64,000 bases of DNA from Streptomyces sp. NBC_00464 (GTDB taxonomy: Bacteria; Actinomycetota; Actinomycetes; Streptomycetales; Streptomycetaceae): positions 1,116,001-1,180,000 of the forward strand of contig NZ_CP107899.1 in the NCBI RefSeq assembly GCF_036013915.1, written 5' to 3'. Both the position numbers and the translations under genes were made by a program. The notes beneath the pieces were generated by a model. It did not search any database and had not been told where the DNA came from. It was given only the letters and a program-made list of their open reading frames with translations. This document shows, in pieces, positions 16,918-29,454 of the stretch (position 1 is its first letter; each line of letters begins with the position of its first letter).

Positions 16918-18924
16918 GTGCACGTTCCGCCAGACAAGGCCGACCGCTCAGGACCGCGGCGCCACGCGCCCGCCTGGCTCGCCCACGTGACCCGTCTGCG
17001 CCGGGCCCCCGTGCCCCGTACGGCGATGGTGCGCGGCGCGCTCGGCGCGGGCCCCCTGCTCGGGGCCGGTATCGCGCTGGGGCAGCCGGGTGCGGGCGTC
17101 CTCGCCGCGCTCGGGGCGATGCTGGCCGGCGTCAACGACCGTCCGGGAACCCGCCGCAAGGGGCTCGTCCACATAGGGCTGCCGGCCGCGGCGGGATCGA
17201 CGGGGCTGCTCGTCGGCGCACTGGTCGCGGACGCGACGGGGCGGTGGGCGGCGGTCCCCGTGCTCTTCCTGGTGGGCTGGGTCTCCGGGGCGCTCAGCGC
17301 CAGGGGCGGTGTGTGGTCGGCGGCCGCACTCCAGATGCTGGTCGCCACGACGATCGGCATGGGAATGCCGCTGGCCGGACCCGCGTGGCTGAAGGCGCTG
17401 TGCTTCCTTTCCGGCGCGGGCTGGCTGGTCCTCCTCCGGCTGCTGCTGCGCACCCCGCGCTCACGGAACGCGACGCGGTGGAGCGGTGAACGCGAGGCCG
17501 TCGCCGCCGTGTTCGACGCGCTCGCCGACGCGCTGGGCGCGCTCGGCGGACCGGGGGCGCCGTCCGCCCGACGCGCACTGGTCGCCGCGCAGCAGCAGGC
17601 CGACGAGGCGCTGCGGCTGATGCGGCTGCTGCCCTGGCCGCGCCGGGCCGGCGGCGCGGACCGCGCCCTCGCCGAACGCTTCGGCGCCGGGGTCGCGCTC
17701 TGCGAGGCGAGCATCGCGCTCCTGTGGGAGGGCAGGCCCGTGCCGGACACCGTGGCCGAGGGCCCCCGGCGGCTCGCCGCGGCAGTCCGTTCCGGCGGAC
17801 CCGCGGGTACGCTGCCGAGCCCGCGCCCGGACACCGTCGAACGCCTCGCCCTCGACCGGGCGGTGCTGGAGGCCGCGGTGGTCTTCGACCGGACGACGGC
17901 CGGCGCGCCCGCTCCGCAGCGCCCCGAGCACCGGCGCACGGCCGGTCCGGACTCCGGTTTCCGCCCGGGTCTGTTCACGCCCGCCGGACGCGAGTACGGG
18001 CTGCGCGTGGCGCTCTGCGTCTCGGTCACGGCGGCCGTCGCGCTGCTGCTGCACGAGGACCACTGGTACTGGCTGCCCGCCACCGCCGCGTTCCTGGTGA
18101 AGCCCGACATGGGCCCGCTGTTCTCGCGCGTGGTGAACCGGTTCGCCGGGACCGTGGCCGGGGTCCTCGCCTTCGTCGCGCTCATGGCCGCGCTCGGTGG
18201 CCTCGGCCCACCGCTCGTCGTGGCGGCGGTCGTCGTGGCCGGGGCCCTGGTCCCGCTGTCCACCCGCCACTTCGCGTTCCAGACCGCGGTGATCACCGTG
18301 CTCGTGCTGTCGTTCGTGCACACCGCGGGTGATACCGAGGCGGCGGCGTCCCGGCTGCTGGAGACGTTCCTGGCCTGCGTCATCGTGCTGCTCGTCGGCC
18401 ATCTCCCGCTGGTGGCCGATCCCCGGGTTCGTGTCGGTCACCGGTTCGCCGTCACGCTGCGCTGCACGGAACGGTATCTGCGCCATGTGCTGGACGCGCC
18501 GGACCCGGCGGGGGGCGGCCGGCAGCGGGGCGACGTACAGGGGCTGGCGCTGCGCGGCGCCGCGTACCGGGCGCTCGCCGAGGCACGGGCCGCGGCGGAG
18601 ACCGTCGCGGCCGAGCTGCCCGGTCCGTTCGGCGGGCGGCGCCACGACTGGTCGGCGGTGACGGTGGCCGCCGAGCTGGTCGTCGACGCGGCGACCGCGT
18701 GCGCGCTGCGGGTGGAGAACGGGGTGCCGCGGCCCTCGTCCGGTGACGCGGAGCGCGTGACGACGGCGCTGTCCGTGCTGGCGGACGCCCTGGAGGACGG
18801 CCACCGCACCGCGCGTCCGGCGCCGGGCCCGGGTCCGCGGGACTGCCGGTCGCTGCGCGATGTGATGACGCAGCTGCACGGCATTCACCGGCTCACCACG
18901 GCGGGTGCCCTCACCCGGACCTGA
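16918..18924 (+). CDS. FUSC-family inner-membrane protein
   Basis: A 668-residue membrane protein of the fusaric-acid-resistance/aromatic acid exporter type. Two blocks of hydrophobic helices are visible: one in the first 180 residues and one at about residues 360-510 containing HWYWLPATAAFLVKPDMGPLFSRVVNRFAGTVAG in overlapping pieces, which is the conserved FUSC core (W-P-x-T-A, PD-G). The GTG start at 16918 follows GAGGAGG by 7 bases; the reading frame is open far upstream but that part is antisense to the ROK gene. It may export aromatic acids or similar compounds. Divergent from the ROK regulator. Confidence 0.82.
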   Translation: MHVPPDKADRSGPRRHAPAWLAHVTRLRRAPVPRTAMVRGALGAGPLLGAGIALGQPGAGVLAALGAMLAGVNDRPGTRRKGLVHIGLPAAAGSTGLLVGALVADATGRWAAVPVLFLVGWVSGALSARGGVWSAAALQMLVATTIGMGMPLAGPAWLKALCFLSGAGWLVLLRLLLRTPRSRNATRWSGEREAVAAVFDALADALGALGGPGAPSARRALVAAQQQADEALRLMRLLPWPRRAGGADRALAERFGAGVALCEASIALLWEGRPVPDTVAEGPRRLAAAVRSGGPAGTLPSPRPDTVERLALDRAVLEAAVVFDRTTAGAPAPQRPEHRRTAGPDSGFRPGLFTPAGREYGLRVALCVSVTAAVALLLHEDHWYWLPATAAFLVKPDMGPLFSRVVNRFAGTVAGVLAFVALMAALGGLGPPLVVAAVVVAGALVPLSTRHFAFQTAVITVLVLSFVHTAGDTEAAASRLLETFLACVIVLLVGHLPLVADPRVRVGHRFAVTLRCTERYLRHVLDAPDPAGGGRQRGDVQGLALRGAAYRALAEARAAAETVAAELPGPFGGRRHDWSAVTVAAELVVDAATACALRVENGVPRPSSGDAERVTTALSVLADALEDGHRTARPAPGPGPRDCRSLRDVMTQLHGIHRLTTAGALTRT

Positions 18925-18950
18925 CGCGGGGCCTCCCGTCCGGAACATGC

Positions 18951-18990
18951 GAGAGGGCCGCACCCCCGTCACCGGGGATGCGGCCCTCTC
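18951..18990. terminator. Bidirectional terminator, FUSC/acnA
   Basis: A 12-bp stem (GAGAGGGCCGCA at 18951-18962 with TGCGGCCCTCTC at 18979-18990) plus an inner CCCC/GGGG stem lies between two convergent genes. It is a strong rho-independent-type hairpin without U-run. Confidence 0.88.
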
Positions 18991-19009
18991 GCCGTACTGC
19001 CGCTGATCC

Positions 19010-21897
<2,888 letters not shown>

Positions 21898-21975
21898 ACT
21901 CTAGTACATGACCGCGGAAGGGTCATGTCAGGGCGTGCCCGACCGCCCTCATCCGCTCCGCCGGACCGGAGCCAC

Positions 21976-23061
21976 TCAGCGCAGTACGGCCGCCAGCAGG
22001 TCGGTCCCCAGCGCCGTCAGATCGGGCAGGTTGACGGTGTAGCGGACGTAGCGGCCCTGCCGACGGGCCGTGAGCAGGCCCGCGCGGCGCAGGACAGCGA
22101 GGTGGCGGGAGACCTCCGGGGGTGAGAGTTCCCAGGCGTGGGCCAGCTCACCGGTGGTGTGCGGGCCGCGGGCCAGGGTACGCAGCAGCCGCAGCCGTAC
22201 CGGATGCGCGAGTGCCTCCAGCCGTAGCGTGACCGTTTCCAGCGATACCGGCTCCGCCGGACTCGCCTCGGCCACGGGATACTGCACCACCGGCTGCCAT
22301 CCGGGCGCGTGGACCACCAGCAGGTGCGGGCGGCCGAAGACGCTGGGGACGAAGGTGACCCCGGTGCCGTGGGCGGTGGTCGCGTTGTCCTGCAGTTTGT
22401 CCACGATGATGCAGTTGCCGTCCGGCGCCAGGGTGACGGCGCCGGAGACCGACGCGAGCGCCGCCCCGGTGCCCCGCCGCTTCAGCAGGTCGTTCTTCAG
22501 GCGCAGGTCGGTGGCGAGTTGCGCGGCGACGCCCGTCCAGGCGGCGTCGAAGAAGGCGTCGGCGCACTGTTCGAGGGTGTGACGTACCCGTGCCCGCACG
22601 GCGGCCGGGTCGGCGAGCAGCCGTTCCGCGAAGGCCTCCTGGAGCGCGCCGCGGGCCTGGGCCAGGTCCAGCGCCCGCTCGCGTGCCGTCGCGTCGACGA
22701 GCGGCGACGGCGCGCCGAAGTGGACCCGGTTGCTGCCGCACGTGGTGACGAGCGCGGCGGTCACATAGGTTTCGTCGTCGATCCGGTCCACGTCGTCCAA
22801 CTCCTCGGCGAGGGTCGGCCGGGGACGGGCGGGGACCAGGAAGTCGGCTCGTGAGGAACGCCAGAGGAACTCCGCCTCCCTGAGCCGCTCGGCCAGCTCC
22901 GGCCGCAGGCCGGCCCAGACGTCCCCGGCCCAGCCGGCGAGCTGCGGGTGGTGCGCGGGTTCGGCCAGCACGTGCAGCATCGCGGTCAGCTCGGCCAGCG
23001 GGGAGGCGGCGAACCGCAGTCGCCCGGACGGCAGGCCGCTGATGTCGATCCTCAGCGTCAT
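21976..23061 (-). CDS. ArsR-type HTH regulator with N-terminal DUF5937-like domain
   Basis: A 361-residue protein. The first 240 residues form a conserved Streptomyces domain (begins MTLRIDISGLPSGRLRFAAS) with the TLAPDGNCIIVDKLQDNA-like strand region at about 200. The last 110 residues are an ArsR winged helix: LEALAHPVRLRLLRTLARG, HAWELSPPEVSRHLAVLRRAGLL. It is divergent from an MFS exporter gene with a 17-bp operator-like dyad between them, which suggests that it represses the exporter and perhaps itself. Ligand unknown. Confidence 0.85.
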   Translation of the reverse strand: MTLRIDISGLPSGRLRFAASPLAELTAMLHVLAEPAHHPQLAGWAGDVWAGLRPELAERLREAEFLWRSSRADFLVPARPRPTLAEELDDVDRIDDETYVTAALVTTCGSNRVHFGAPSPLVDATARERALDLAQARGALQEAFAERLLADPAAVRARVRHTLEQCADAFFDAAWTGVAAQLATDLRLKNDLLKRRGTGAALASVSGAVTLAPDGNCIIVDKLQDNATTAHGTGVTFVPSVFGRPHLLVVHAPGWQPVVQYPVAEASPAEPVSLETVTLRLEALAHPVRLRLLRTLARGPHTTGELAHAWELSPPEVSRHLAVLRRAGLLTARRQGRYVRYTVNLPDLTALGTDLLAAVLR

Positions 23062-23102
23062 CCCCTCATCATCGCCGGGCGAACGGCCGACGAACGCGTC
23101 GA

Positions 23103-23119
23103 TTGACGGTGTCCGTCAA
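23103..23119. promoter_or_regulatory. Operator-like dyad, ArsR/MFS gap
   Basis: TTGACGG-N3-CCGTCAA is a perfect 7+7 inverted repeat. Its first half doubles as a -35 box (TTGACG), with TATGGC at 23124-23129 as a possible -10. A bound regulator would block this promoter. Confidence 0.65.
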
Positions 23120-23160
23120 CCGGTATGGCCGGCCCGGCGGCCGAACGCACCGTTGGCGCC

Positions 23161-24432
23161 ATGGCAACCACCACCAAGCTCCAGCCGCGCGCCCTCGTCC
23201 GCGCCTCCGGAGGCCCCCGCTATGCCGTCGCCCTGGCGGTGGACGCACTCGGAACCGGCATGCTGCGGCCCTTTCTGCTCCTCTACGGGCTCACGGTACT
23301 GAGGCTGTCCGCGCCTGCCACCGGCATCGCCATGACGGTCGGCGTCGTCGTCGGCCTGGTGTGCATGCCCGCTGTCGGCCGCTGGCTGGACCGGGGCGCA
23401 CGCAGCACGGTCGTGGCAGCGTCGATGCTGGTACGGGTGCTGGGCGTGGCGCTGCTGCTGGCCACCCCGGCGGGACACGTCTGGCTGTTCGCCGCGGCGG
23501 CACTCTTCCTCGGTATCGGCAACCAGGCATGGCCGGCCGCCCACGCGGCTCTCGTGGCCACGGTCGCCCACGGCCGGGACCGCGACACCGCTCTCGCGGC
23601 AGGCCGCGCCCTGCGCAACGCCGGCCTGGGCGCGGGCGCGCTCCTTGCCACCGCATGCCTGACGGGCGGCGCCACCGCATTGCAGGCACTGGCAGCCGTC
23701 ACCGGGCTCGCCTATCTCGCCGCGGCGGCCCTGGCGTGGTCGGTCCACGTCCACGCCCGTCCGGCCGCCACCCCGGCCAAGGACGGGGACGAGGGGCCCG
23801 CGCCCCGCATGCGCGCGCTGCTGGCCGCCAACGTGGTCTACGTCTTCTGCCTCAACGTCCCCGAGATCGCGCTCCCTCTGGTCCTCGTGACGCAGATGCA
23901 CGCATCCCCGGTGTGGTCGGCAGCCATCTTCGTGGCCAACACGGTGCTGGTGGTCACCCTGCAGGTTCCCGTCACCGTCCTGATGTCCCGCTTCTCCCGG
24001 CGGGCCGTGCTGGCCCTTGCCGGCGTGGTACTCGCCGCGTCCTACCTCGGCTTCCTCGCGGCCACCTCACTGGGACACGGCTGGGGCGCCCCGGCCGTCG
24101 TCACCGTGTCCGTGGTCTGCACGATCGGCGAGATCATCTACGCCGGCAGCGCCACCGCGCTCGTCACCGCCCTCGCCCCCACCCATCTCCTGGGACGCGC
24201 CCTCGCCCGCTTCCAGCTCTCCACGGGCTTCGGCCTCGCCGTCTCACCGGCGGTCATCACCGCTCTCGCCTCCCACGGACCGGCCGCACTCTGGGGCAGC
24301 CTCGCCGGTGCGACGCTTCTGTCCGCCTCCGCCGCTGCCACCGAGAAGGATCGAGGAACGCGGCGCGGAGCGGGCCCTGCCGCCTCCGCCGCCCGGTTTC
24401 AAGGCACTGAAACCGTCGTGAAACCGCGATGA
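23161..24432 (+). CDS. MFS transporter
   Basis: A 423-residue major facilitator protein with about 12 hydrophobic segments. It resembles drug-efflux MFS proteins found beside ArsR/DUF5937 regulators in Streptomyces. ATG 23161 is preferred: the earlier in-frame ATG at 23125 overlaps the predicted -10 box. The end of the gene contains an inverted repeat (24395-24414) probably used by the next transcript. Substrate unknown. Confidence 0.85.
   Translation: MATTTKLQPRALVRASGGPRYAVALAVDALGTGMLRPFLLLYGLTVLRLSAPATGIAMTVGVVVGLVCMPAVGRWLDRGARSTVVAASMLVRVLGVALLLATPAGHVWLFAAAALFLGIGNQAWPAAHAALVATVAHGRDRDTALAAGRALRNAGLGAGALLATACLTGGATALQALAAVTGLAYLAAAALAWSVHVHARPAATPAKDGDEGPAPRMRALLAANVVYVFCLNVPEIALPLVLVTQMHASPVWSAAIFVANTVLVVTLQVPVTVLMSRFSRRAVLALAGVVLAASYLGFLAATSLGHGWGAPAVVTVSVVCTIGEIIYAGSATALVTALAPTHLLGRALARFQLSTGFGLAVSPAVITALASHGPAALWGSLAGATLLSASAAATEKDRGTRRGAGPAASAARFQGTETVVKPR
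24395..24414. promoter_or_regulatory. Operator-like repeat inside the MFS 3' end
   Basis: GGTTTCA-N6-TGAAACC is a perfect 7+7 inverted repeat, and a further half-site GTGAAACC follows at 24418-24425. It lies 45-64 bases before the ABC ATPase start, where an operator for the exporter operon would be expected. No TetR-type gene is adjacent, so the binder may be encoded elsewhere. Confidence 0.5.
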
Positions 24433-24458
24433 ATGCGCCCTGCCGCAACCTCCTCGGC

Positions 24459-25436
24459 ATGACGACAACCACTTCGCACTCTCCCGCCATCTCGGCCAAG
24501 GGACTACGCAAGGCCTACGGGGACAAGACGGTCCTCGACGGCATCGACCTCCTGGTCCCGACCGGCACGGTCTTCGCGCTGCTCGGCCCGAACGGCGCCG
24601 GCAAGACCACCGCCGTGAAGATCCTCTCCACCCTCATCACCGCCGACGCCGGCGAACTGCACGTCGGCGGCCACGACCTGGCCACCGACCCGCAGGCCGT
24701 ACGCGCCGCGATCGGCGTCACCGGGCAGTTCTCCGCCGTCGACGGGCTGATCACCGGCGAGGAGAACATGCTCCTCATGGCGGATCTGCACCACCTGCCC
24801 AAGAGCGAAGGGCGGCGGGTCGCCGCCGAACTCCTTGACCGCTTCGACCTCGCGGACGCCGCGAAGAAGCCCGCCGCCACCTACTCCGGCGGCATGAAGC
24901 GCCGTCTCGACATCGCCATGACCCTGGTCGGCAATCCGCGGATCATCTTCCTCGACGAGCCGACCACCGGACTCGACCCCCGCTCGCGGCACAACATGTG
25001 GGCCATCATCCGCCGGCTCGTCTCGGACGGGGTCACCGTCTTCCTCACCACCCAGTACCTGGAGGAGGCCGACGAACTCGCCGACCGCATCGCGGTGCTG
25101 AACGACGGCAGGCTCGCCGCCGAGGGAAGCGCCGAGGAGCTGAAGCGGCTCATCCCCGGCGGGCATGTGCGGCTGCGGTTCACCGACCCGGAGACGTACC
25201 GGGCAGCCGCCGCCGCCCTGCGCGAGGCGACCCCGGACGACGAGGCCCTGTCGCTGCAGATCCCCAGCGACGGCACCCAGCGCGAGCTGCGCGCCATTCT
25301 CGACTGGCTGGACACCGCCGGCATCGAGGCCGACGAACTGACCGTGCACACCCCCGACCTCGACGACGTGTTCTTCGCCCTGACCAGCGCCACCCTGCCG
25401 AGCCAGACCGACCAGTCCAAGGAGACAGTCCGATGA
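24459..25436 (+). CDS. DrrA-type ABC transporter ATPase
   Basis: A 325-residue ATPase of the daunorubicin-resistance (DrrA) group. Walker A is LLGPNGAGKTT, the ABC signature is YSGGMKRRLD, Walker B is RIIFLDEPTTGLD, and the C-terminal part shows the DrrA-type regulatory tail. ATG 24459 (MTTTTSHSP) is chosen as the family-like start; ATG 24429, overlapping the MFS stop, is possible. It pairs with the permease gene whose start overlaps its stop. The pair likely exports a lipophilic drug or lipid. Confidence 0.92.
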   Translation: MTTTTSHSPAISAKGLRKAYGDKTVLDGIDLLVPTGTVFALLGPNGAGKTTAVKILSTLITADAGELHVGGHDLATDPQAVRAAIGVTGQFSAVDGLITGEENMLLMADLHHLPKSEGRRVAAELLDRFDLADAAKKPAATYSGGMKRRLDIAMTLVGNPRIIFLDEPTTGLDPRSRHNMWAIIRRLVSDGVTVFLTTQYLEEADELADRIAVLNDGRLAAEGSAEELKRLIPGGHVRLRFTDPETYRAAAAALREATPDDEALSLQIPSDGTQRELRAILDWLDTAGIEADELTVHTPDLDDVFFALTSATLPSQTDQSKETVR

Positions 25437-26218
25437 GTACCCTCTCCCTCGCCGCCCGCGACTCGTCCACGATGCTGCGCCGCAACCTCCTGCACGCCCG
25501 GCGCTACCCCTCCCTCACCCTGAACCTGCTGCTCACACCGATCATGATGCTGCTGCTCTTCGTCTACATCTTCGGCGACGTGATGAGTGCGGGTATCGGT
25601 GGCGCGGACCGCTCCGACTACATCGCCTACATCGTCCCGGGCATCCTGATGCTGACCATCGGGAGCACCGTGATCGGGGCCGCGGTCTCCGTCGCCTCCG
25701 ACATGTCCGAGGGCCTCATCGCCCGCTTCCGCACGATGGCGGTCTACCGCGGCTCGGTGATCGTCGGGCACGTCGTCGGCAGTGTGATTCAGGTGCTCGC
25801 CAGCCTGCTCCTCGTCGGGGCGGTCGCCGTGGCCATCGGTTTCCGGTCCACGGACGCCACGGCCCTGGAGTGGCTCGCGGCGCTCGGGCTGCTCGCGCTG
25901 TTCGCCACGGCGCTCACCTGGATCGCGGTCGGGATGGGCATGGCCAGCCCGAACGCCGAGGCGGCCAGCAACATGGCCATGCCGCTGATCCTGCTCCCGC
26001 TCATCTCCAGCGCCTTCATCCCGGCCGACACCATGCCGGGCTGGTTCCGGCCGATCGCCGAGTACCAGCCCTTCACCCCGGCCATCGAGACCCTGCGCGG
26101 CCTGCTGCTCGGCACCGAGATCGGCAACAACGGATGGATCGCGATCGGCTGGTGCGTCGTGCTGGTCGCGCTCGGCTACCGCTGGTCGATGGCCCAGTTC
26201 AACCGCGACCCGAAGTGA
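25433..26218 (+). CDS. DrrB-type ABC transporter permease
   Basis: A 261-residue ABC-2 membrane protein with six hydrophobic helices; the DrrB-like MPLILLPLISSAFIPADTMP segment sits near residue 185. Its ATG overlaps the ATPase stop (ATGA), so the two are translationally coupled. Its 3' end overlaps that of the convergent SARP regulator gene by 20 bases. Confidence 0.92.
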   Translation: MSTLSLAARDSSTMLRRNLLHARRYPSLTLNLLLTPIMMLLLFVYIFGDVMSAGIGGADRSDYIAYIVPGILMLTIGSTVIGAAVSVASDMSEGLIARFRTMAVYRGSVIVGHVVGSVIQVLASLLLVGAVAVAIGFRSTDATALEWLAALGLLALFATALTWIAVGMGMASPNAEAASNMAMPLILLPLISSAFIPADTMPGWFRPIAEYQPFTPAIETLRGLLLGTEIGNNGWIAIGWCVVLVALGYRWSMAQFNRDPK

Positions 26219-29200
26219 GCGCGCGGGCTGCCTCCCGCAGCTCGTCACGCTCCAGGGCGGCATACTCCGACACCGCGTCGGCGTACGCCGCCCGGTCGGC
26301 GTTCTCGGCCGCCTGCCGGGCGCGGTCCGCCGACATCGTCGGCTGGAAGTCACGCATCACCCGCAACCGTTCGGCCAGCGCGAGCATCCGTACAGCAGTG
26401 GCGTCGTCGTCGCCCGAGGCGAGCCCCGCCAGACCGAGGGCGTGCAGCACCGTCCCGAACACCGGGAGCTGCCAGGGCGAGCCCGGCGGACCGGAGAGCA
26501 GGGTCCGCAGCCCCTTCCGCAGCCGGTCGAGCGGCTCCGCGACCAGTTCGATACGGCCGGCGTGCGCGTGCGCCGTCACCGCCGCCGACTGGATGTGCAG
26601 CGCCGACGGGTCGAGCCAGAGGTCGTCGCCCTGCGTCGGGACGGCCTTGGGCATCCACTCCACGGCGCCGCGCCACAGGCCCAGGCCGAGCTCCGTCAGC
26701 CCGCGGGCGAGCGCGATCTCGGCCCGCCCTGCGAGGTCGGGCCGGTAGAAGGAGTCCAGCCGCGGAAGGCTGTCGCGCTCCGCCTGGCGCAGCCAGTACT
26801 CGGCCTCCTCCGGTTCGCCGCGCTGCAGGCAGGCAAGGACGAGGCCCGTGCGGATGAAGAGATAGTCGTGCCCGTCGGCGAGCCGCGGCACGACCTCCAG
26901 CGTCGCCCTGAGGTGCTCGTACGCCTCCTCGCCCCGGCCCGTCCGCAGGCACAGCTCGCTGAGCCGGGAGTGCCCCATGAGCTGCATGGACGGATTCCCG
27001 ACCGGGTCCAGTTCGGTGAGTATCCGGCGGGCCGATGCGAGCGCGCCGTCGATGTCGTGCTCGTACTCCCAGACATAGGTGGCGATGGACTCGGCGACGC
27101 CGGCGACCAGCGGCTGCTCGCTGGCACAGAGCCCGTGCAGCACCTCGTGGTCCGGAGGCAGCATCTCGGGGATCGCGCTCAGCACCGCCCCGATGGCGCG
27201 AAGCAGTGTGTCCGGCGGGGCCGCGGGCAGCCGCCGAAGGGTGACGAGCTGGCGTACGGCGACCGGGCCGTGGGCCATGAACAGGCCCGCCGTACACATC
27301 ACCGCGGCGGCGCGGGCGACTTCGACGTGCGCGGGTTCTGGGTGGTAGTGCGAGAGCGGCGGGCCCGTGTCCGCGGCAAGGGCGGCCAGCCGGGGGAAGG
27401 TGGAGTCGGTGGCCCACAGGGCGCCGAGTACCGCGGTGAGGGCGGCGAGGGCGGGGGCGTCCGTGCGGGCCAGGGCGTATCGCAGGGCAAGGACGAGGTT
27501 GTCCTGCTCGGGTCTGATCCGCTCCCAGGCGGCCCGCGGTTCCGGGCCGAAGAACCAGTCGTGGTACGTGACCCCGAAGTCCCTTGCCCAGCTGAGGAAC
27601 CGGCCGATGGTCTCCTCGTCCTCGCCCGCCTCCGCGCGCCGGGCCGCGCTGAACTCCCGTACGGTCTCCAGCATGCGGAACCGCACACCGGCCGGGGTGT
27701 CGGCGACGGTGAGCAGCGACTGGTCGGTCAGCTGCTCCAGCAGGAACAGCGCGTCGTCGCCGAGGAAGTGCTCCGCCGCTTCGCCGGAGAAGCCGCCGGG
27801 GAGGACGGACAGCGTGCGCAGCGCCGCCCGGGCGTCCGGTGCGAGCAGGTTCCAGCTCCAGTCGACGACCGCGTGCAGGGTGCGGTGGCGCTCCGGGGCG
27901 TCGCGCGCTCCGCCGCGCAGCAGCGCGAACCTGTCGCCGAGTCGGCGGGCGATCTCCGGCACCGAGAGCACCCGCACCCGTGCTGCGGCCAGTTCCACGG
28001 CGAGCGGCAGCCCTTCGAGGGTGCGGCACAGTTCGGCCACCACGTCCGGCGGCAGCTCAACGCCTGTCCGGGCGGCTCTGGCCCGCTGGGTGAACAGCTC
28101 GACGGAGGTGTCGGGGCCGAGTTCCGGCAGCGCGTACACCGCCTCCGACGTGAGGCCCAGAGGGGCCCGGCTGGTGGCGAGCACCCGCAGGCCCTTCGAG
28201 GACGAGACCAGGGCCTGTACGAGGTCGGCGGCTCCCCGGACCACCTGCTCGCAGTTGTCGAGGACGAGGAGCGCGGGCCCGGAGCCGAGCACACCGAGGA
28301 TGCCGGACACCGGATCGGCGGCGGCCTGGCCGCTCATGGCGCCCGCGCCGAGCGCGGAGGCCACCTCCGCGGCCACGTCCGCGTCCGCGGTGACGCCGGC
28401 GAGCGGTACGAAATACACCACACGCTGTTCGGCCCGGCGGCTGACGGCGTGCGAGAGCCGGGTCTTGCCGAGGCCGCCGGGGCCGGCCACGGTGACGGCG
28501 CGGGAGGTGTGCAGCAGGCGCTGCACCGCCGCGATGTCCTCGTCGCGGCCGAGGAGCGGATTCGGCTCGTGCGGTACGCCGTGCCTGACCACGGGCGCCT
28601 CGCTGCGCAGCAGTTCGTGCTGTACGGCCTTGAGCCCGGCGCCCGGGTCGGTGCCGAGCTCGTCGCGGAGCCGGCTGCGGTAGGCCTCGTACCGCAGCAG
28701 CGCGGCGGACGGGCCCGCCGTCGCCGCCTCGCCGCGCAGCAGTTCGGCGAGCACCTCCTCGTCGCGCGGATGCCCGGCGGCGGCCTCGGCCAGCGGTCCG
28801 GCCGCCTCGGCGTGCCGCCCGAGCCGGGCGAGGGCGAGGGCCTGCGCGCGTACGAGTGTGCCGCGCACGGGCGCGCGCTCGGCACGCAGCGCGGCCACGG
28901 GGTCGTCGGTGGTGGCGCCCGCCCCGTCGGGCGTGCCCGCCCACAGCGCGAGCCCGGCCTCGGCCGCGGCGAGCGATGCCGCGTGGTCCCCGGCCCTGGC
29001 CCGGGCCGCGCTCGCGGCGGCGTGCAGCAGGAGGGCGGAGGTGTCGACCTGCTCCTCGGCGAGGGCGATCCGGTATCCGGTCGGCGTACTGGCGATGACG
29101 TCGGCGCCCAGCAGCGAACGGGCCCTGGACACGAGGACCTGTACCGCCTTGCCCGGCCGCTCCGGCAACTCGTCCGGCCACAGCCCTTCCACGAGCCGCT

Positions 29201-29321
29201 CGCTGCTGCAGCCCGTGCGCAAGTCGCCTGCCAGCAACGCGAGAAGACCGCGGAGCCTGGGCGCGGTGAGCTCCTGTCCGCGATAGGCGACACGCGGCAA
29301 CAGGGTCAGGTCGGTGGTCAC
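26199..29321 (-). CDS. AfsR-like SARP regulator with NB-ARC ATPase and TPR-like C terminus
   Basis: A 1,040-residue regulator. Residues 1-85 form the OmpR-type DNA-binding domain (LRGLLALLAGDLRTGCSSERLVEGLWPDE in overlapping pieces), 90-240 the bacterial transcriptional activator domain, and about 265-560 an NB-ARC ATPase with P-loop AGPGGLGKTRLSHAV and Walker B LLVLDNCEQV. The rest is helical, TPR-like. The family controls secondary metabolism and transport genes. It is convergent with the DrrAB-type exporter and overlaps its last codons; control of that exporter is plausible but not shown. Confidence 0.9.
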   Translation of the reverse strand: MTTDLTLLPRVAYRGQELTAPRLRGLLALLAGDLRTGCSSERLVEGLWPDELPERPGKAVQVLVSRARSLLGADVIASTPTGYRIALAEEQVDTSALLLHAAASAARARAGDHAASLAAAEAGLALWAGTPDGAGATTDDPVAALRAERAPVRGTLVRAQALALARLGRHAEAAGPLAEAAAGHPRDEEVLAELLRGEAATAGPSAALLRYEAYRSRLRDELGTDPGAGLKAVQHELLRSEAPVVRHGVPHEPNPLLGRDEDIAAVQRLLHTSRAVTVAGPGGLGKTRLSHAVSRRAEQRVVYFVPLAGVTADADVAAEVASALGAGAMSGQAAADPVSGILGVLGSGPALLVLDNCEQVVRGAADLVQALVSSSKGLRVLATSRAPLGLTSEAVYALPELGPDTSVELFTQRARAARTGVELPPDVVAELCRTLEGLPLAVELAAARVRVLSVPEIARRLGDRFALLRGGARDAPERHRTLHAVVDWSWNLLAPDARAALRTLSVLPGGFSGEAAEHFLGDDALFLLEQLTDQSLLTVADTPAGVRFRMLETVREFSAARRAEAGEDEETIGRFLSWARDFGVTYHDWFFGPEPRAAWERIRPEQDNLVLALRYALARTDAPALAALTAVLGALWATDSTFPRLAALAADTGPPLSHYHPEPAHVEVARAAAVMCTAGLFMAHGPVAVRQLVTLRRLPAAPPDTLLRAIGAVLSAIPEMLPPDHEVLHGLCASEQPLVAGVAESIATYVWEYEHDIDGALASARRILTELDPVGNPSMQLMGHSRLSELCLRTGRGEEAYEHLRATLEVVPRLADGHDYLFIRTGLVLACLQRGEPEEAEYWLRQAERDSLPRLDSFYRPDLAGRAEIALARGLTELGLGLWRGAVEWMPKAVPTQGDDLWLDPSALHIQSAAVTAHAHAGRIELVAEPLDRLRKGLRTLLSGPPGSPWQLPVFGTVLHALGLAGLASGDDDATAVRMLALAERLRVMRDFQPTMSADRARQAAENADRAAYADAVSEYAALERDELREAARALTSGRG

Positions 29322-29454
29322 CCGTGCAGGTTAGAGCGTCCGGCAACCGGGGGTGGGTGAAGCCGGGGCCCGGCTTCCGTAACTCCCCAGGGACCGAACG
29401 GTTCCGGTGGACGTCGGGGGTTGGCCAGGGCACGGTCACCCGCCGGCGGTGTGG

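Noticed and set aside
26442..29360. 972-codon open frame antisense to the SARP regulator
   Set aside because: Same codon-mirror effect; the minus strand shows clear domains.
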